Counted from the first letter of the stretch, positions 1-8,993 are shown. The stretch is 64,000 bases of DNA from Aquificota bacterium (GCA_030549905.1 JAUQQK010000003.1:1-64000); one strand, 5' to 3'. Numbers and translations are program-made. The notes: a model not told the origin generated them from the sequence alone.

Positions 1-1
1 T

Positions 2-646
2 CTTGACCCTGTGGTCTCCAACATGACCAACACGGTAGCCCTGTGGATAGGCTCGCTCACCGGTGCCTGGGGCTTTAGAAACAGGCTCTCAGAAGTAAAA
101 GAAAAGCTCCTTCCCTTTCTTTTAGTTTCCACCTTGGGAGCCCTTGCAGGTGCCTTGCTTCTCATATGGACGCCCTCAGAGACCTTCAAAAAAATCGTGC
201 CTTTTCTCATATTCCTTGCGGTCTTCCTGCTTGCCTTTTCTGAGTTTATAAAAAGGCTTCTTGCAAAGCTTACGGTGGAAGGTAGAAGCTTTCTTACCTT
301 TGCCCTTTTTCTTCAGCTCCTTACAGGCATATACGGAAGCTACTTTGGTGCTGGCATAGGCATAATGATGCTGGCAAGCCTCAGTCTTTCTGGCATTTCC
401 AACATACATAGTGCCAACGCTCTAAAAAACATGATGGGCTTTGTTATAAACTTGCTTGGGGCTGTGCTTTTTGCTCTGAGCGGTAAGGTAAGCTGGGGCT
501 TTGCCCTTGTTATGATGCCGGGCTTTGCCCTTGGGGGGTATGCGGGTGCATGGCTCTCACAGAGGTTTAAGCCAAAGAAGGTAAGGCTTTTTGTAGTTTT
601 CTGGGGTCTTATCATAGGTCTTTATATGCTTTTTAAGGGCTTATAA
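2..646 (+). CDS. TauE/SafE-family membrane permease, 5' end outside window
   Basis: This is the C-terminal part of a sulfite/organosulfonate-exporter-like permease of the TauE/SafE family. The reading frame is open back to base 2, and the upstream residues Leu-Asp-Pro lead into the family-typical motif VVSNMTNTVALW, so the GTG at 11 is internal and the true start lies before the window. About five hydrophobic segments follow, separated by a short basic loop, and the family's second half-repeat with YGSYFGAGIGIMML is seen near the middle. It acts in the inner membrane. The substrate cannot be told from sequence; sulfur-compound or anion export is the usual role. It stops 8 bp before aroA. Confidence 0.85.
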   Translation, partial: LDPVVSNMTNTVALWIGSLTGAWGFRNRLSEVKEKLLPFLLVSTLGALAGALLLIWTPSETFKKIVPFLIFLAVFLLAFSEFIKRLLAKLTVEGRSFLTFALFLQLLTGIYGSYFGAGIGIMMLASLSLSGISNIHSANALKNMMGFVINLLGAVLFALSGKVSWGFALVMMPGFALGGYAGAWLSQRFKPKKVRLFVVFWGLIIGLYMLFKGL

Positions 647-654
647 TATCATGC

Positions 655-1950
655 ATGCTGAGGATTACAAAAATTAGAGCTGTTAAGGGTGAGCTACGCG
701 TGCCTTCTGATAAATCCATATCCCACAGGGCTGTTATTCTCTCCTCCCTTGCGGATGGTGAAAGCCTCATAAGAAACTGGCTTGTGTCTGAAGATACTCT
801 GGCAACCCTTGAGACCTTCAAAAGGCTGGGCGTTGAAGTAGAAAGAAACGGAGACCTTTTGAAAATAAAGGGCAGGAATTACCATTTTCAGGAGCCTGCG
901 GACATACTGGATGCCAGAAACTCGGGAACCACCGCAAGACTGACCCTTGGCGTGCTTTCCACACAGCCTTTTTTTTCTGTGATAACGGGCGATGAGAGCC
1001 TCAGGAACAGACCCATGCTAAGGGTTGTAGAGCCCCTGCGTCAAATGGGCGCCTTTATAGATGGAAGGGAAAAGGGAAATAAACTACCCATATCTGTAAG
1101 AGGTGGAGGGCTAAAGGGCATAAGCTTTTTTAACAAAAAGGCTTCCGCTCAGGTAAAGTCCGCTTTGCTTCTTGCGGGTCTGAAGGCAGAGGGCTATACG
1201 GAGGTGGTTGAGCCTGTCCTGTCAAGAGACCATACGGAAAGGATGCTGAAGGCTTTTAGTGCGGAAGTGCTTGAGTTTGAGGGCGAGCAGGGAAGGGTTA
1301 TAAAGCTAAAGGGAGGTCAGAAGCTTTATGGCACGGAGGTCTTCTGTCCTGCGGACCCCTCCTCCTCTGCCTTTTTTGTTGCCCTTGCCCTGCTTTTAGA
1401 AGGCTCGGAGCTTATTCTGAAGGATGTGCTTATAAACCCCACAAGAGATGGCTTTTACAGAAAGCTCAGGCAGATGGGGGCGGACATAAGGTATGAAAAC
1501 CTGAGGGATATATCGGGAGAGCCCGTGGCGGATATACACGTGAGGTATTCGGGAAGGCTGAAGGCGGTGGAGGTAAAGCCTGAAGAGGTGCCCTCCATGA
1601 TTGATGAAATTCCTGTGCTGGCGGTTTTGATGGCTACCGCAGAAGGTACTTCTAAGGTGAGGGGAGCTCAGGAGCTAAGGGTAAAGGAGAGCGACCGTAT
1701 AAGGGCTGTGGCGGAGAACCTAAGAGCCATGGGCGTCAGGGTTGAGGAGTATGAAGATGGCTTTGATATAGAAGGCGTGGAAAGGCTCAAGGGTGCCTTC
1801 ATAAAAACCTACGGAGACCACCGCATAGCCATGGCTTTTTCCGTGGCGGGCTTTTCTGCAGAGGGAGAGACTATCATAGATAAGCCAGAATGTGTAGGAA
1901 TCTCTTATCCAGAGTTTTATGAGCATGTGGAAAGGGTGAAAATTCTTTAA
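655..1950 (+). CDS. aroA: 3-phosphoshikimate 1-carboxyvinyltransferase (EPSP synthase)
   Basis: Sixth step of the shikimate pathway: transfers enolpyruvate from PEP to shikimate-3-phosphate. At 431 aa it is of normal length. The N-terminal SDKSISHR carries the substrate-binding Lys20. The motif NSGTTARL follows at residues 89-96 and RVKESDR in the C-terminal half, and GDHRIAMAF lies near the C-terminus; all are hallmarks of the family. The ATG at 655 lies 8 bp behind the permease stop and puts the first conserved beta strand right after the start. It runs in the same direction as the DUF29 pair downstream but shares no obvious function with it. Confidence 0.97.
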   Translation: MLRITKIRAVKGELRVPSDKSISHRAVILSSLADGESLIRNWLVSEDTLATLETFKRLGVEVERNGDLLKIKGRNYHFQEPADILDARNSGTTARLTLGVLSTQPFFSVITGDESLRNRPMLRVVEPLRQMGAFIDGREKGNKLPISVRGGGLKGISFFNKKASAQVKSALLLAGLKAEGYTEVVEPVLSRDHTERMLKAFSAEVLEFEGEQGRVIKLKGGQKLYGTEVFCPADPSSSAFFVALALLLEGSELILKDVLINPTRDGFYRKLRQMGADIRYENLRDISGEPVADIHVRYSGRLKAVEVKPEEVPSMIDEIPVLAVLMATAEGTSKVRGAQELRVKESDRIRAVAENLRAMGVRVEEYEDGFDIEGVERLKGAFIKTYGDHRIAMAFSVAGFSAEGETIIDKPECVGISYPEFYEHVERVKIL

Positions 1951-1971
1951 TGCAAGCATAAATTTATTACC

Positions 1972-2490
1972 ATGACAAGAAACATAAGCCTTCAAGAACT
2001 TAAGGAGCTATATTACAGGGACTTTCCCCTGTGGGTGGAGGTCAATTTAGAGCTTTTGAAAGAGAAGGCTTACGAGGCTGTGGACTGGGAAAACCTCCTT
2101 GAGGAGATAGAGGATATGGGACAGAGGCATTTAGATAGCGGGATTAGCTATCTTGCTGTTATCTTAGAGCATCTCTATAAATGGGACCACTTCAGAAGCC
2201 TTGCGGCGGGAAAGCAGGGTGTGCCTGTAGAAAGGGTAGGCTACAGCTGGATAAAAAGCGTGGAGAACGCCAGAGGTCGTATTGAACTTCTCTTTAAAAG
2301 ATATCCGAGCCTGAGGCAGAAACTACCCATGGAGCTAAACAAGGCATGGGACGAAGCTGTAGTAAATCTTAAAGAGTGGCTTAGAGACAACGACCTTGAG
2401 CCTGAGAGCTTTCATATACCAGAAAAATGCCCCTACACTTATGAAGAAACCATGAGCAGGGATTTAAGGAAGGAGCTTGAAAATGCCTAA
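1972..2490 (+). CDS. DUF29 family protein, copy 1
   Basis: A 172-aa protein of the DUF29 family, recognised by the N-terminal pattern LYYRDFPLWVEVNLELL, the acidic ENLLEEIEDMG segment and the helical EHLYKWD region. The family is helical and common in cyanobacteria and thermophiles. Its function is not established; some members sit near toxin-antitoxin or mobile loci. It is followed directly by a second copy whose ATG overlaps this gene's stop. The first roughly 130 bp are almost identical to the second copy while the rest has diverged strongly, which points to a duplication with later local homogenisation. Confidence 0.85.
   Translation: MTRNISLQELKELYYRDFPLWVEVNLELLKEKAYEAVDWENLLEEIEDMGQRHLDSGISYLAVILEHLYKWDHFRSLAAGKQGVPVERVGYSWIKSVENARGRIELLFKRYPSLRQKLPMELNKAWDEAVVNLKEWLRDNDLEPESFHIPEKCPYTYEETMSRDLRKELENA
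1987..2119 (+). repeat. Direct repeat within DUF29 copy 1 (partner 2498-2630)
   Basis: This 133-bp segment matches 2498-2630 with only about four differences, while the sequence downstream of both copies is clearly diverged. This is seen directly by reading the two stretches side by side. It encodes the N-terminal DUF29 residues. Confidence 0.9.
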
Positions 2491-2980
2491 GACTGTAAGC
2501 CTTCAAGAACTTAAAGAGCTATATTACAAGGACTTTCCCCTGTGGGTGGAGGTCAATTTAGAGCTTTTGAAAGAGAAGGCCTACGAGGCTGTGGACTGGG
2601 AAAACCTCCTTGAGGAGATACAGGATATGGTAAGGTCAGAGCTTAAATCCGCCATCAGCCACCTTGCGGTTATACTTGAGCATCTTTACAAGTGGGACCA
2701 CCTGAGAGAGCTAACCTACGGGAAAGATAAGGGAGGCTACAAGTGGCTTGACAGCATAAGAAACTCAAGAAAGGAGCTAAACAAGCTTTTTAAACTGAGC
2801 CCGAGCTTGAAAAAGAGACTACCTGAAGAGCTTCAGCTCGCCTGGGAACTGGCGAAGGAAGAGAGTGCATACTGGCTTGAAAAAAAGGAAAGGCAGGAGC
2901 TCGTGCAAAAAATACCAGAAAAATGCCTCTACACTTATGAAAAAGCCCTAACAAGGGACTTAAGAAAGGAGCTGTCATGA
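2483..2980 (+). CDS. DUF29 family protein, copy 2
   Basis: Second member (165 aa) of the tandem DUF29 pair. I chose the ATG at 2483, which overlaps the preceding stop by 8 bp, over a TTG two codons upstream. The N-terminal half is nearly identical to copy 1, including LYYKDFPLWVEVNLELL. The C-terminal half keeps the same helical plan and ends with the shared pattern IPEKC-YTYE and RDLRKEL. Predicted cytoplasmic. It overlaps the next gene by 4 bp (ATGA), so translation is probably coupled. Function unknown. Confidence 0.85.
   Translation: MPKTVSLQELKELYYKDFPLWVEVNLELLKEKAYEAVDWENLLEEIQDMVRSELKSAISHLAVILEHLYKWDHLRELTYGKDKGGYKWLDSIRNSRKELNKLFKLSPSLKKRLPEELQLAWELAKEESAYWLEKKERQELVQKIPEKCLYTYEKALTRDLRKELS
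2498..2630 (+). repeat. Direct repeat within DUF29 copy 2 (partner 1987-2119)
   Basis: Second copy of the 133-bp near-identical segment, offset by 511 bp from the first. The sharp end of similarity at both 3' sides suggests local gene conversion rather than simple recent duplication. Confidence 0.9.
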
Positions 2981-3462
2981 AGATTAGAAAGGCAACATTG
3001 AAGGATGCGATGGATATATACAACCTTATAAACCACTATGCAAAAGAAGGTCTTTTGCTTCCAAGGAGTTTAAACTCCATATACGAAAACATAAGGGACT
3101 TCTGGGTTTACGAGGTAGATGGTGAGGTGGTGGGTTGCTGTGCCCTTCATGTGGTGTGGGAGGACCTGGCTGAAGTAAAGAGCCTTGCGGTCAAAGAAGA
3201 GCACAGGGGAAAGGGTATAGGTGAGGCTTTGGTGATGGCATGCCTTAAGGAGGCTAAGGAGCTGGGCATTAAGAGGGTTTTCGTCCTTACCTATGCGGTG
3301 GGTTTTTTCTCCAAGTTAGAGTTTGAAGAGGTAGATAAGGCAAAGCTTCCTCATAAAGTATGGGGCGAGTGCATAAACTGTGTAAAGTTTCCCGTATGTG
3401 ATGAAACAGCTCTGTGGGTAGACCTTGAAAGGCTAAGCTTAAAGCATGAGCTTAAAGTATAG
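2977..3462 (+). CDS. GNAT N-acetyltransferase, short ArgA-like (probable N-acetylglutamate synthase)
   Basis: A 161-aa single-domain GNAT enzyme. The acetyl-CoA binding loop is visible as VKEEHRGKGIGEALV (the R/Q-x-x-G-x-G/A pattern) at about residues 72-86, preceded by the strand EVKSLAV. The C-terminal part, with FFSKLEFEEVDKAKLPHKVW and paired cysteines in CINCVKFPVC, is typical of the short stand-alone ArgA-type N-acetylglutamate synthases used in arginine synthesis. The exact substrate is inferred from that resemblance. It overlaps DUF29 copy 2 by 4 bp and polA by 17 bp, so the genes are probably cotranscribed. Confidence 0.8.
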   Translation: MKIRKATLKDAMDIYNLINHYAKEGLLLPRSLNSIYENIRDFWVYEVDGEVVGCCALHVVWEDLAEVKSLAVKEEHRGKGIGEALVMACLKEAKELGIKRVFVLTYAVGFFSKLEFEEVDKAKLPHKVWGECINCVKFPVCDETALWVDLERLSLKHELKV

Positions 3463-5182
3463 CTACATAACCTCAAAGGACAAACTTCAGAAAGTTTATG
3501 AACACCTCAGGGAAGAGCCTTACATATTCCTTGATACGGAAGTTTCGCAGGACAGGGTCAGGCTTGTCCAGCTCGGTGGCAGGGAAGACATATTCATCCT
3601 TGACCTCTTTGACCTTGGGCATGAGGGTGTGTCGGTTCTTAGAGAGCTTCTGTCTAACAGGGGTATCGTGGGTCATAACCTGAAGTTTGACCTCAAGTAC
3701 CTCTACAGGCTTGGCATAGAACCCTATGCGGTTTTTGATACCATGGTGGCAAGCCAGCTTCTTGAAGGTCCGGAGGAAAAGCACTCCCTCCAGAAGGTTG
3801 CCATGAGATACTTAGGTGAAGTGCTTGACAAGAGCCTTCAGCTGTCAGACTGGGGCAAGGATTTTCTTGGAAGAGAACAGTTAGAATACGCCGCCCTTGA
3901 TGTGAAGGTGGTAAGAGACCTTTTTTACATACTAAGAGAGAGGCTTAACGAGACGCCCCACAGGGAAGAGGTGCTGTTAAAGACAAGAACCTCAAGGGTT
4001 TTCGGTCTTTTAAACCCTATAGCTATCGTGGAGATGGCTTTTGTGCAGGAAGTGGCGAAGATGGAGCTTTCTGGCATACCCGTTGACAGGGAAGAGCTTG
4101 AAAGAAGCCTTAAAGACCAGGAGAAGGCTCTTCAGAAAAGGGTTATGGACTTTATGTTCAAACACCGCATAGACCCCATGTCCACAAGGCAGGTGGGTGA
4201 GCTTCTGACAAGAAAGTATAGGCTTGAGCTTCCAAAGACGGAAAAGGGTAATGTATCCACAGACGATAAAGCCCTTTCTGAGTATGCGGAGCATCCTGTG
4301 GTGGCAGAGCTTCTACAGATAAGAGCAATGAAGAAGACCATTGAAAAACTTCAGGAAATAAAAGAAAAGCTCAAGAGGAACAGAGTATATCCAGAGTTCA
4401 AGCAGATAGGCGCCATAACGGGCAGGATGGCAAGCATGAACCCAAACGTGCAGAATATACCAAGAGACTTAAGAAGGATATTCATGGCGGAGGAGGGGAA
4501 AGTCTTTGTGATAGCGGACTTTTCTCAGATTGAGCTGAGGATAGCCTCCGAGTATGTGGGGGAGGAGAAGATGGTCAGAGCCTTTAAGGAAGGTAGAGAC
4601 CTGCATCGGTATACAGCGAGCATATTCCTGAGAAAGCCTGAGGAAGAGATAAGTAAAGAAGAACGTCAGCTTGCCAAGGCTGTAAATTTTGGGCTAATCT
4701 ACGGCATTTCTGCAAAGGGGCTTGTGGAGTATGCAAAGACCTACGGAGTTAATCTAACCTTAGAAGAGGCTCAGAAAATAAGGGAAGACTTTTTTAACTA
4801 CTATACCTCCATAAGGGCGTGGCACGAAAGGGTTAAAAGGGAGCTAAAGGAGTTCAAAGAATCCAGAGGTCATACTCTGCTGGGAAGAAGCTACACCGCC
4901 CACACCTTTCCAGATGCGGTAAACTATCCGATACAAGGCACGGGAGCAGACCTGCTTAAGCTATCTGTTCTCATGTTTGATGCGGAGCTCAGGCGTGAAG
5001 GCATAAGGGCTAACGTGGTGAATCTGGTGCATGACGAGATAGTGGTGGAATGTGAGGAACACCTCTCTGAAAGGGTGGCAAAGCTCTTGGAAAAGGCTAT
5101 GAAGCATGCAGGAAAGATTGTCCTCAAACAGGTGCCCGTGGAAGTGGAGATAAGTATAAGCAAACGATGGGAGAAGGGTTAA
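3446..5182 (+). CDS. polA: DNA polymerase I (family A) with 3'-5' exonuclease, no 5' nuclease
   Basis: A 578-aa family A polymerase for DNA repair and replication. The exonuclease domain is intact: Asp30 and Glu32 in FLDTEV, Asp82 in HNLKFDLKYL, and Tyr148/Asp152 in EYAALDVKVV (DEDDy set). Polymerase motif A is DFSQIELR (Asp358), motif B RQLAKAVNFGLIYG (from Arg408, with Lys411 and Tyr419), and motif C VHDE (His529-Asp530-Glu531). The roughly 300-residue 5'-nuclease domain of E. coli Pol I is absent, as in known Aquificales enzymes, which resemble viral and apicoplast polymerases. The start overlaps the acetyltransferase by 17 bp, and its end overlaps the flgH reading frame. Confidence 0.95.
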   Translation: MSLKYSYITSKDKLQKVYEHLREEPYIFLDTEVSQDRVRLVQLGGREDIFILDLFDLGHEGVSVLRELLSNRGIVGHNLKFDLKYLYRLGIEPYAVFDTMVASQLLEGPEEKHSLQKVAMRYLGEVLDKSLQLSDWGKDFLGREQLEYAALDVKVVRDLFYILRERLNETPHREEVLLKTRTSRVFGLLNPIAIVEMAFVQEVAKMELSGIPVDREELERSLKDQEKALQKRVMDFMFKHRIDPMSTRQVGELLTRKYRLELPKTEKGNVSTDDKALSEYAEHPVVAELLQIRAMKKTIEKLQEIKEKLKRNRVYPEFKQIGAITGRMASMNPNVQNIPRDLRRIFMAEEGKVFVIADFSQIELRIASEYVGEEKMVRAFKEGRDLHRYTASIFLRKPEEEISKEERQLAKAVNFGLIYGISAKGLVEYAKTYGVNLTLEEAQKIREDFFNYYTSIRAWHERVKRELKEFKESRGHTLLGRSYTAHTFPDAVNYPIQGTGADLLKLSVLMFDAELRREGIRANVVNLVHDEIVVECEEHLSERVAKLLEKAMKHAGKIVLKQVPVEVEISISKRWEKG

Positions 5183-5853
5183 ATTATTTAACTATGGGAG
5201 GGCTGTTAGTTTTTATAGCTTTTTTGTTTTTCTCCTGCGGTCCAAAGCTGACTACCCTTGAGGAGTATGAGAAGAAAAACCCATACCCTGCTCAGGATGA
5301 AAGGTTAGAGTATAGCTCTAAGGGAAGCCTTATGCCAAAAAGGTATGATGACCTTTATTCAGAAAAAAGAGCGAGCAGGGTGGGAGATGTTATATTCCTT
5401 CAGGTGGTGGAAAGCATAAATGCGGTGGAGAGCGTGGCAAACCAGACGCAGAGGTCTTCTGCCATACAGGAGGGTATAAGCTCCCTATTTGGGCTTTCAC
5501 AGAATTTTCTTACTGACCTATCCGCACGGGGCTCAGGGCAGTTAAACACAAAGGGCTCAGGGCAGGTAAAGCAGACAGGTGTGCTGACCACAAGGCTTGC
5601 GGGAAGGGTTGTTAAAGTCTATCCTAACGGCACCATGTTGGTGGAGGCAAAGAAGAATATTATCATGAACAACGCCCAGCGAGAAGTGGTGCTGCGCGGT
5701 ATAGTCAGACCAGATGATATTGACAGCACCAATACGGTTTCCAGCGACAAGATAGCAAACCTTGAAGTCTTTATAGATGGCAAGGGTTTTATGGCGGATG
5801 GAGGTAGTCCGGGATGGCTTGCAAGAATACTTGCAAAGGTCTTGCCCTTTTAA
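5167..5853 (+). CDS. flgH: Flagellar L-ring protein FlgH (lipoprotein)
   Basis: Forms the outer-membrane L ring around the flagellar rod. The first roughly 24 residues hold a hydrophobic core ending in FLFFSCGP, a lipobox with the acylated Cys, so it should be a lipoprotein in the outer membrane. Family features follow: RVGDVIFLQVVE near residue 75, the TKGSGQVKQTG and LTTRLAGRVVKVYPNGTMLVE segments, and NAQREVVLRGIVRPDDI. I chose the ATG at 5167, which overlaps polA by 16 bp. An ATG at 5194 would leave a very short signal peptide. flgI follows with a 40-bp overlap. Confidence 0.95.
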   Translation: MGEGLNYLTMGGLLVFIAFLFFSCGPKLTTLEEYEKKNPYPAQDERLEYSSKGSLMPKRYDDLYSEKRASRVGDVIFLQVVESINAVESVANQTQRSSAIQEGISSLFGLSQNFLTDLSARGSGQLNTKGSGQVKQTGVLTTRLAGRVVKVYPNGTMLVEAKKNIIMNNAQREVVLRGIVRPDDIDSTNTVSSDKIANLEVFIDGKGFMADGGSPGWLARILAKVLPF

Positions 5854-6899
5854 TGCTCCTTGTATCTCTTAGCTTTGCGGTGCGTGTGGGCGATGTGGCG
5901 GTTTTTGAAGGAAACAGAAGCAACTACCTGGTGGGCTACGGTCTTGTGGTAGGCCTTAGGGGCACGGGAGATGGCAAGAGTACCCTCTTTACTGTAAGGA
6001 GCATAGCCAACATGCTGAACCGTATGGGCATAGTGGTGGATCCAAGAAGGATGACCACCAAGAACGTGGCGGCGGTGATGGTGACCGCCAAGCTGCCCCC
6101 TTACGCAAAGCCGGGTATGACGGTTGATGTGGAAGTGGCTTCCATAGGTGATGCCAAGAGCCTTGAGGGCGGCACCCTTCTCCTTACACCCCTCAGGGGT
6201 CCAGATGGAGAGGTGTATGCCCTTGCTCAGGGGCAGGTGGTAGTTTCTGGCTATGAGGCACGGGGAAGGGGAGCCCAGCAGGTAAAAAACACACCCACCG
6301 TGGGACGAATTCCCAACGGAGCCCTTGTGGAAAAGGAGGTGCCGGTGAGCGCCGATGTTAGAGAACTTAACCTGTATCTTGACAACCCAAGCTTTTCCCT
6401 TGCAAAGCTAATACAGGACAGGATAAATGCAGAGTTTGGCACAAGAGTAGCTCAGGCTATAGACAGCTCCACCATCAGGCTGAGAATTCCGGAGGGCATG
6501 AGCCCGGTGGACTTTATGGCAAGAGTGGAAGAGGTTCAGATAGATGTGCCAGCCTTTGCAAAGGTGGTTATAGACTCAAGAAGCGGTGTAGTGCTTTTAG
6601 GTGGTGATGTTAGCATAAATCCTGTTTCTGTGGCGGTAGGCTCTCTAACGGTCATAATAAAAGAAAAGCCGGAGGTTTCACAGCCACCCCCTCTATCGCC
6701 CGGAGAGACAAAGGTGGTGCCAAGAACGGAGGTAAAGGTGGAAGAAAAGGAGATGCGTCTTGTTCAACTAAGCGGTCCAAACGTCTCGCAGCTGGTAGAA
6801 GCCCTGAACCGCATTGGAGCCACACCAAGGGAGATAATCTCCGTACTTCAAGCCATAAAGTCCGCAGGAGCCCTTAAGGCAAAGTTAGAGGTCCTTTAA
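5814..6899 (+). CDS. flgI: Flagellar P-ring protein FlgI
   Basis: Builds the periplasmic P ring of the flagellar basal body. At 361 aa it is of normal family length. The N-terminus from the ATG at 5814 gives a proper Sec signal peptide ending around SLSFA before RVGDVAVFEG. A start at the ATG at 5853 (overlapping the flgH stop TAATG) would shorten the signal too far. Hallmarks are NYLVGYGLVVGLRGTGDG, KNVAAVMVTAKLPPYAKPG and VLLGGDVSINPVSVAVGSL. A Pro-rich linker precedes the C-terminus. flgJ and flgG do not follow; the flgG end is at the far end of the window. Confidence 0.96.
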   Translation: MACKNTCKGLALLMLLVSLSFAVRVGDVAVFEGNRSNYLVGYGLVVGLRGTGDGKSTLFTVRSIANMLNRMGIVVDPRRMTTKNVAAVMVTAKLPPYAKPGMTVDVEVASIGDAKSLEGGTLLLTPLRGPDGEVYALAQGQVVVSGYEARGRGAQQVKNTPTVGRIPNGALVEKEVPVSADVRELNLYLDNPSFSLAKLIQDRINAEFGTRVAQAIDSSTIRLRIPEGMSPVDFMARVEEVQIDVPAFAKVVIDSRSGVVLLGGDVSINPVSVAVGSLTVIIKEKPEVSQPPPLSPGETKVVPRTEVKVEEKEMRLVQLSGPNVSQLVEALNRIGATPREIISVLQAIKSAGALKAKLEVL

Positions 6900-8977
6900 A
6901 CAAGGATTAGCTCAAGCCTTGCCCTTTCCTCATCTACTCCCACCACTTTGACCTTCACCCTGTCTCCAAGCCTGAAGACCTTGCCCGTCCTCACACCCAC
7001 TAGCCTGTGAGAAGGCTCATCATAAATATACTGGTCTTCCGTGAGGGTGCTTATGCTTATAAGTCCCTCCACAAGATAATCCTGCACCTCCACAAAAAGC
7101 CCAAAACTCATGACGCCCGTAATGATACCATCAAACTCCTCACCCACATGAGCCTTCATGAACCGTGCCTTCAGCCTGTCTATGGCTTCCCTTTCTACCT
7201 CCTCTGCCAGTCTTTCCTGAGCGGAAAGATATTCGCCCGCCCTTTCCAAATAAGTCAGGGTCTTCTCATGGTCTATATCTTCACCCCTTATAGCCTTCTT
7301 CAGAAGCCTGTGGACTATAAGGTCTGGATACCTTCTGATGGGGGAGGTAAAATGTGCATAATGCTCGCTTGCAAGACCAAAGTGTCCGAGGTTGTGGGGC
7401 GAATAGTGGGCTCTCTTCATGCTTCTTAAGGTCAGAAACCTCACAAGGTTTTCCTCTGGTCTTCCTTCAAAGTCTTCAATTATCTTCTGGAAAAACTTAG
7501 GAGACAGGGAGGGCTTTTTCACCTTGTAGCCAAGTCCTGCAAGTATCTCAAGGAGGTTTTCCACCTTTTGAGGGTCTGGCTTTTCATGAACCCTGTAAAG
7601 GCAAGGATACCCCATGTTTTCAAGGTGCATAGCAACCGTTTCATTAGCACTTATCATAAAATGCTCTATTATCTTGTGTGCTACATGCCTCTCATAAGGC
7701 AGGACAGCCACAGGCTCGCCGTATTCATCAACCACAAGTTCTGCCTCAGGCAGGTCAAAGTCTATGCTTCCCCTTTCCCAACGCACCTTTGAGAGTATCC
7801 TATACAGGTCTTCCATGAGCCTTAGAGGCTCCACCAGCTGTGGATATTTTCTTTCAAGGGCTGGGTCTCCCACTATCAGCTGAAGTGCCTCTCTGTAGGT
7901 GAGCCTTGCCTTGCTTCTGATGACACTCTCGTAAATGTCATACTCTATAAGCTTTCCATCTGTGTCAAAGAGCATCTCGCAGGTAAAGGCAAGCCTGTCT
8001 TCGTCGGGCTTGAGACTGCAGAGGTCTCCGGCAAGCCTTTCAGGGAGCATATGAAGTGCCCTGTCGGGCAGATAAAAAGTAAAACCTCTTTTAAAGGCTT
8101 CCCTGCCAAGGGCTGAGCCTTCCCTTACAAAATGGCTCACATCCGCAATATGTACCCAGAGCCTGTACTGCCCTTCGGGCGTTTTTTCTATAGCCACTGC
8201 ATCGTCAAAGTCTTTTGCTCTCTCAGGGTCTATGGTAAAGCACAGCTGATTTCTCAGGTCCCTCCTTCTTTTTAGCTCCTCCTGAAAATCCACCTTTAAG
8301 CCTTCCGCTTCCCTTAGAACCTCCTCCGGGTAGGAGGTGGGAAGGTCATACTTGCGTATTATCACCTCAATTGTCAGGTTCTTTTCTTCTGGATGCCCCA
8401 GTACTTCCTTTATCACACCGCTGGCAGGCTCGCTTTTTGTGGGAAACTTTTCAATCTTTACCACCACAAGGCTTCCATCTCTTAGCTCGTCGCAGCCCTT
8501 TACCACTATCTGCTGGTGCTGGTTCTCATCTACGGGCAGGCACAGGCATCTTTTTCTCTTCCTTAAGAGCTTGCATACAATTTCACTTTTGCCCCTTTTT
8601 ATCACTTTGATTACTCTTATCTCCTTTTTGCCCTTATACTCTACTACCCTTGCCCTTATCGTATCACCAGAAAAGAGATATGCCATCTCAAAGGGCGGTA
8701 TGTATATGTCCTTTTTACCCTCACCCACCTCCAAGAAGCCAAAGCCGGCAGGGTAGGCTATTACTTTGCCCACCACCACCTCCTCTTCCTCCACCTTATA
8801 CTTCCCCCCATCAATAAGAACCAGCTCCTCCTCCCTTAGCTTTTTTAAAGCCTTCTTAAGAGCCTTTCTCTGCTTTTCCTCAAGCCCCAGCCGTCGCATT
8901 ATCTCCTCAAAGCTCAGAGGCTTCTTACTTTTCCTCAAAAGCTTTAAAATTAACCCCTCAAGCTCTGCCTCCTTCAT
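6896..8977 (-). CDS. rnr: Ribonuclease R (RNB family exoribonuclease)
   Basis: A 3'-5' exoribonuclease that degrades structured RNA. The protein (693 aa from the Met at 8977) shows an N-terminal winged-helix segment (KKPLSFEEIMRRLGL), cold-shock domains, and the RNB catalytic domain with IDPERAKDFDDAVAIE, whose aspartates bind Mg2+. HIADVSHFV and SPIRRYPDLIVHRLL follow, and a C-terminal S1 domain (GIITGVMSFGLFVEVQDYLV) ends it. An alternative ATG at 8995 would add six residues, but it overlaps the divergent gene's start codon. The 3' end overlaps the end of flgI by 4 bp, tail to tail. Confidence 0.95.
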   Translation of the reverse strand: MKEAELEGLILKLLRKSKKPLSFEEIMRRLGLEEKQRKALKKALKKLREEELVLIDGGKYKVEEEEVVVGKVIAYPAGFGFLEVGEGKKDIYIPPFEMAYLFSGDTIRARVVEYKGKKEIRVIKVIKRGKSEIVCKLLRKRKRCLCLPVDENQHQQIVVKGCDELRDGSLVVVKIEKFPTKSEPASGVIKEVLGHPEEKNLTIEVIIRKYDLPTSYPEEVLREAEGLKVDFQEELKRRRDLRNQLCFTIDPERAKDFDDAVAIEKTPEGQYRLWVHIADVSHFVREGSALGREAFKRGFTFYLPDRALHMLPERLAGDLCSLKPDEDRLAFTCEMLFDTDGKLIEYDIYESVIRSKARLTYREALQLIVGDPALERKYPQLVEPLRLMEDLYRILSKVRWERGSIDFDLPEAELVVDEYGEPVAVLPYERHVAHKIIEHFMISANETVAMHLENMGYPCLYRVHEKPDPQKVENLLEILAGLGYKVKKPSLSPKFFQKIIEDFEGRPEENLVRFLTLRSMKRAHYSPHNLGHFGLASEHYAHFTSPIRRYPDLIVHRLLKKAIRGEDIDHEKTLTYLERAGEYLSAQERLAEEVEREAIDRLKARFMKAHVGEEFDGIITGVMSFGLFVEVQDYLVEGLISISTLTEDQYIYDEPSHRLVGVRTGKVFRLGDRVKVKVVGVDEERARLELILV

Positions 8978-8993
8978 CTTAAAATATTTAACC

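Noticed and set aside
8766-8993. Longer N-terminus for the 96-aa gene before rpsO
   Set aside because: The extension is Ser/Pro/Leu low-complexity antisense to rnr and does not look like protein; the ATG at 8994 fits better.
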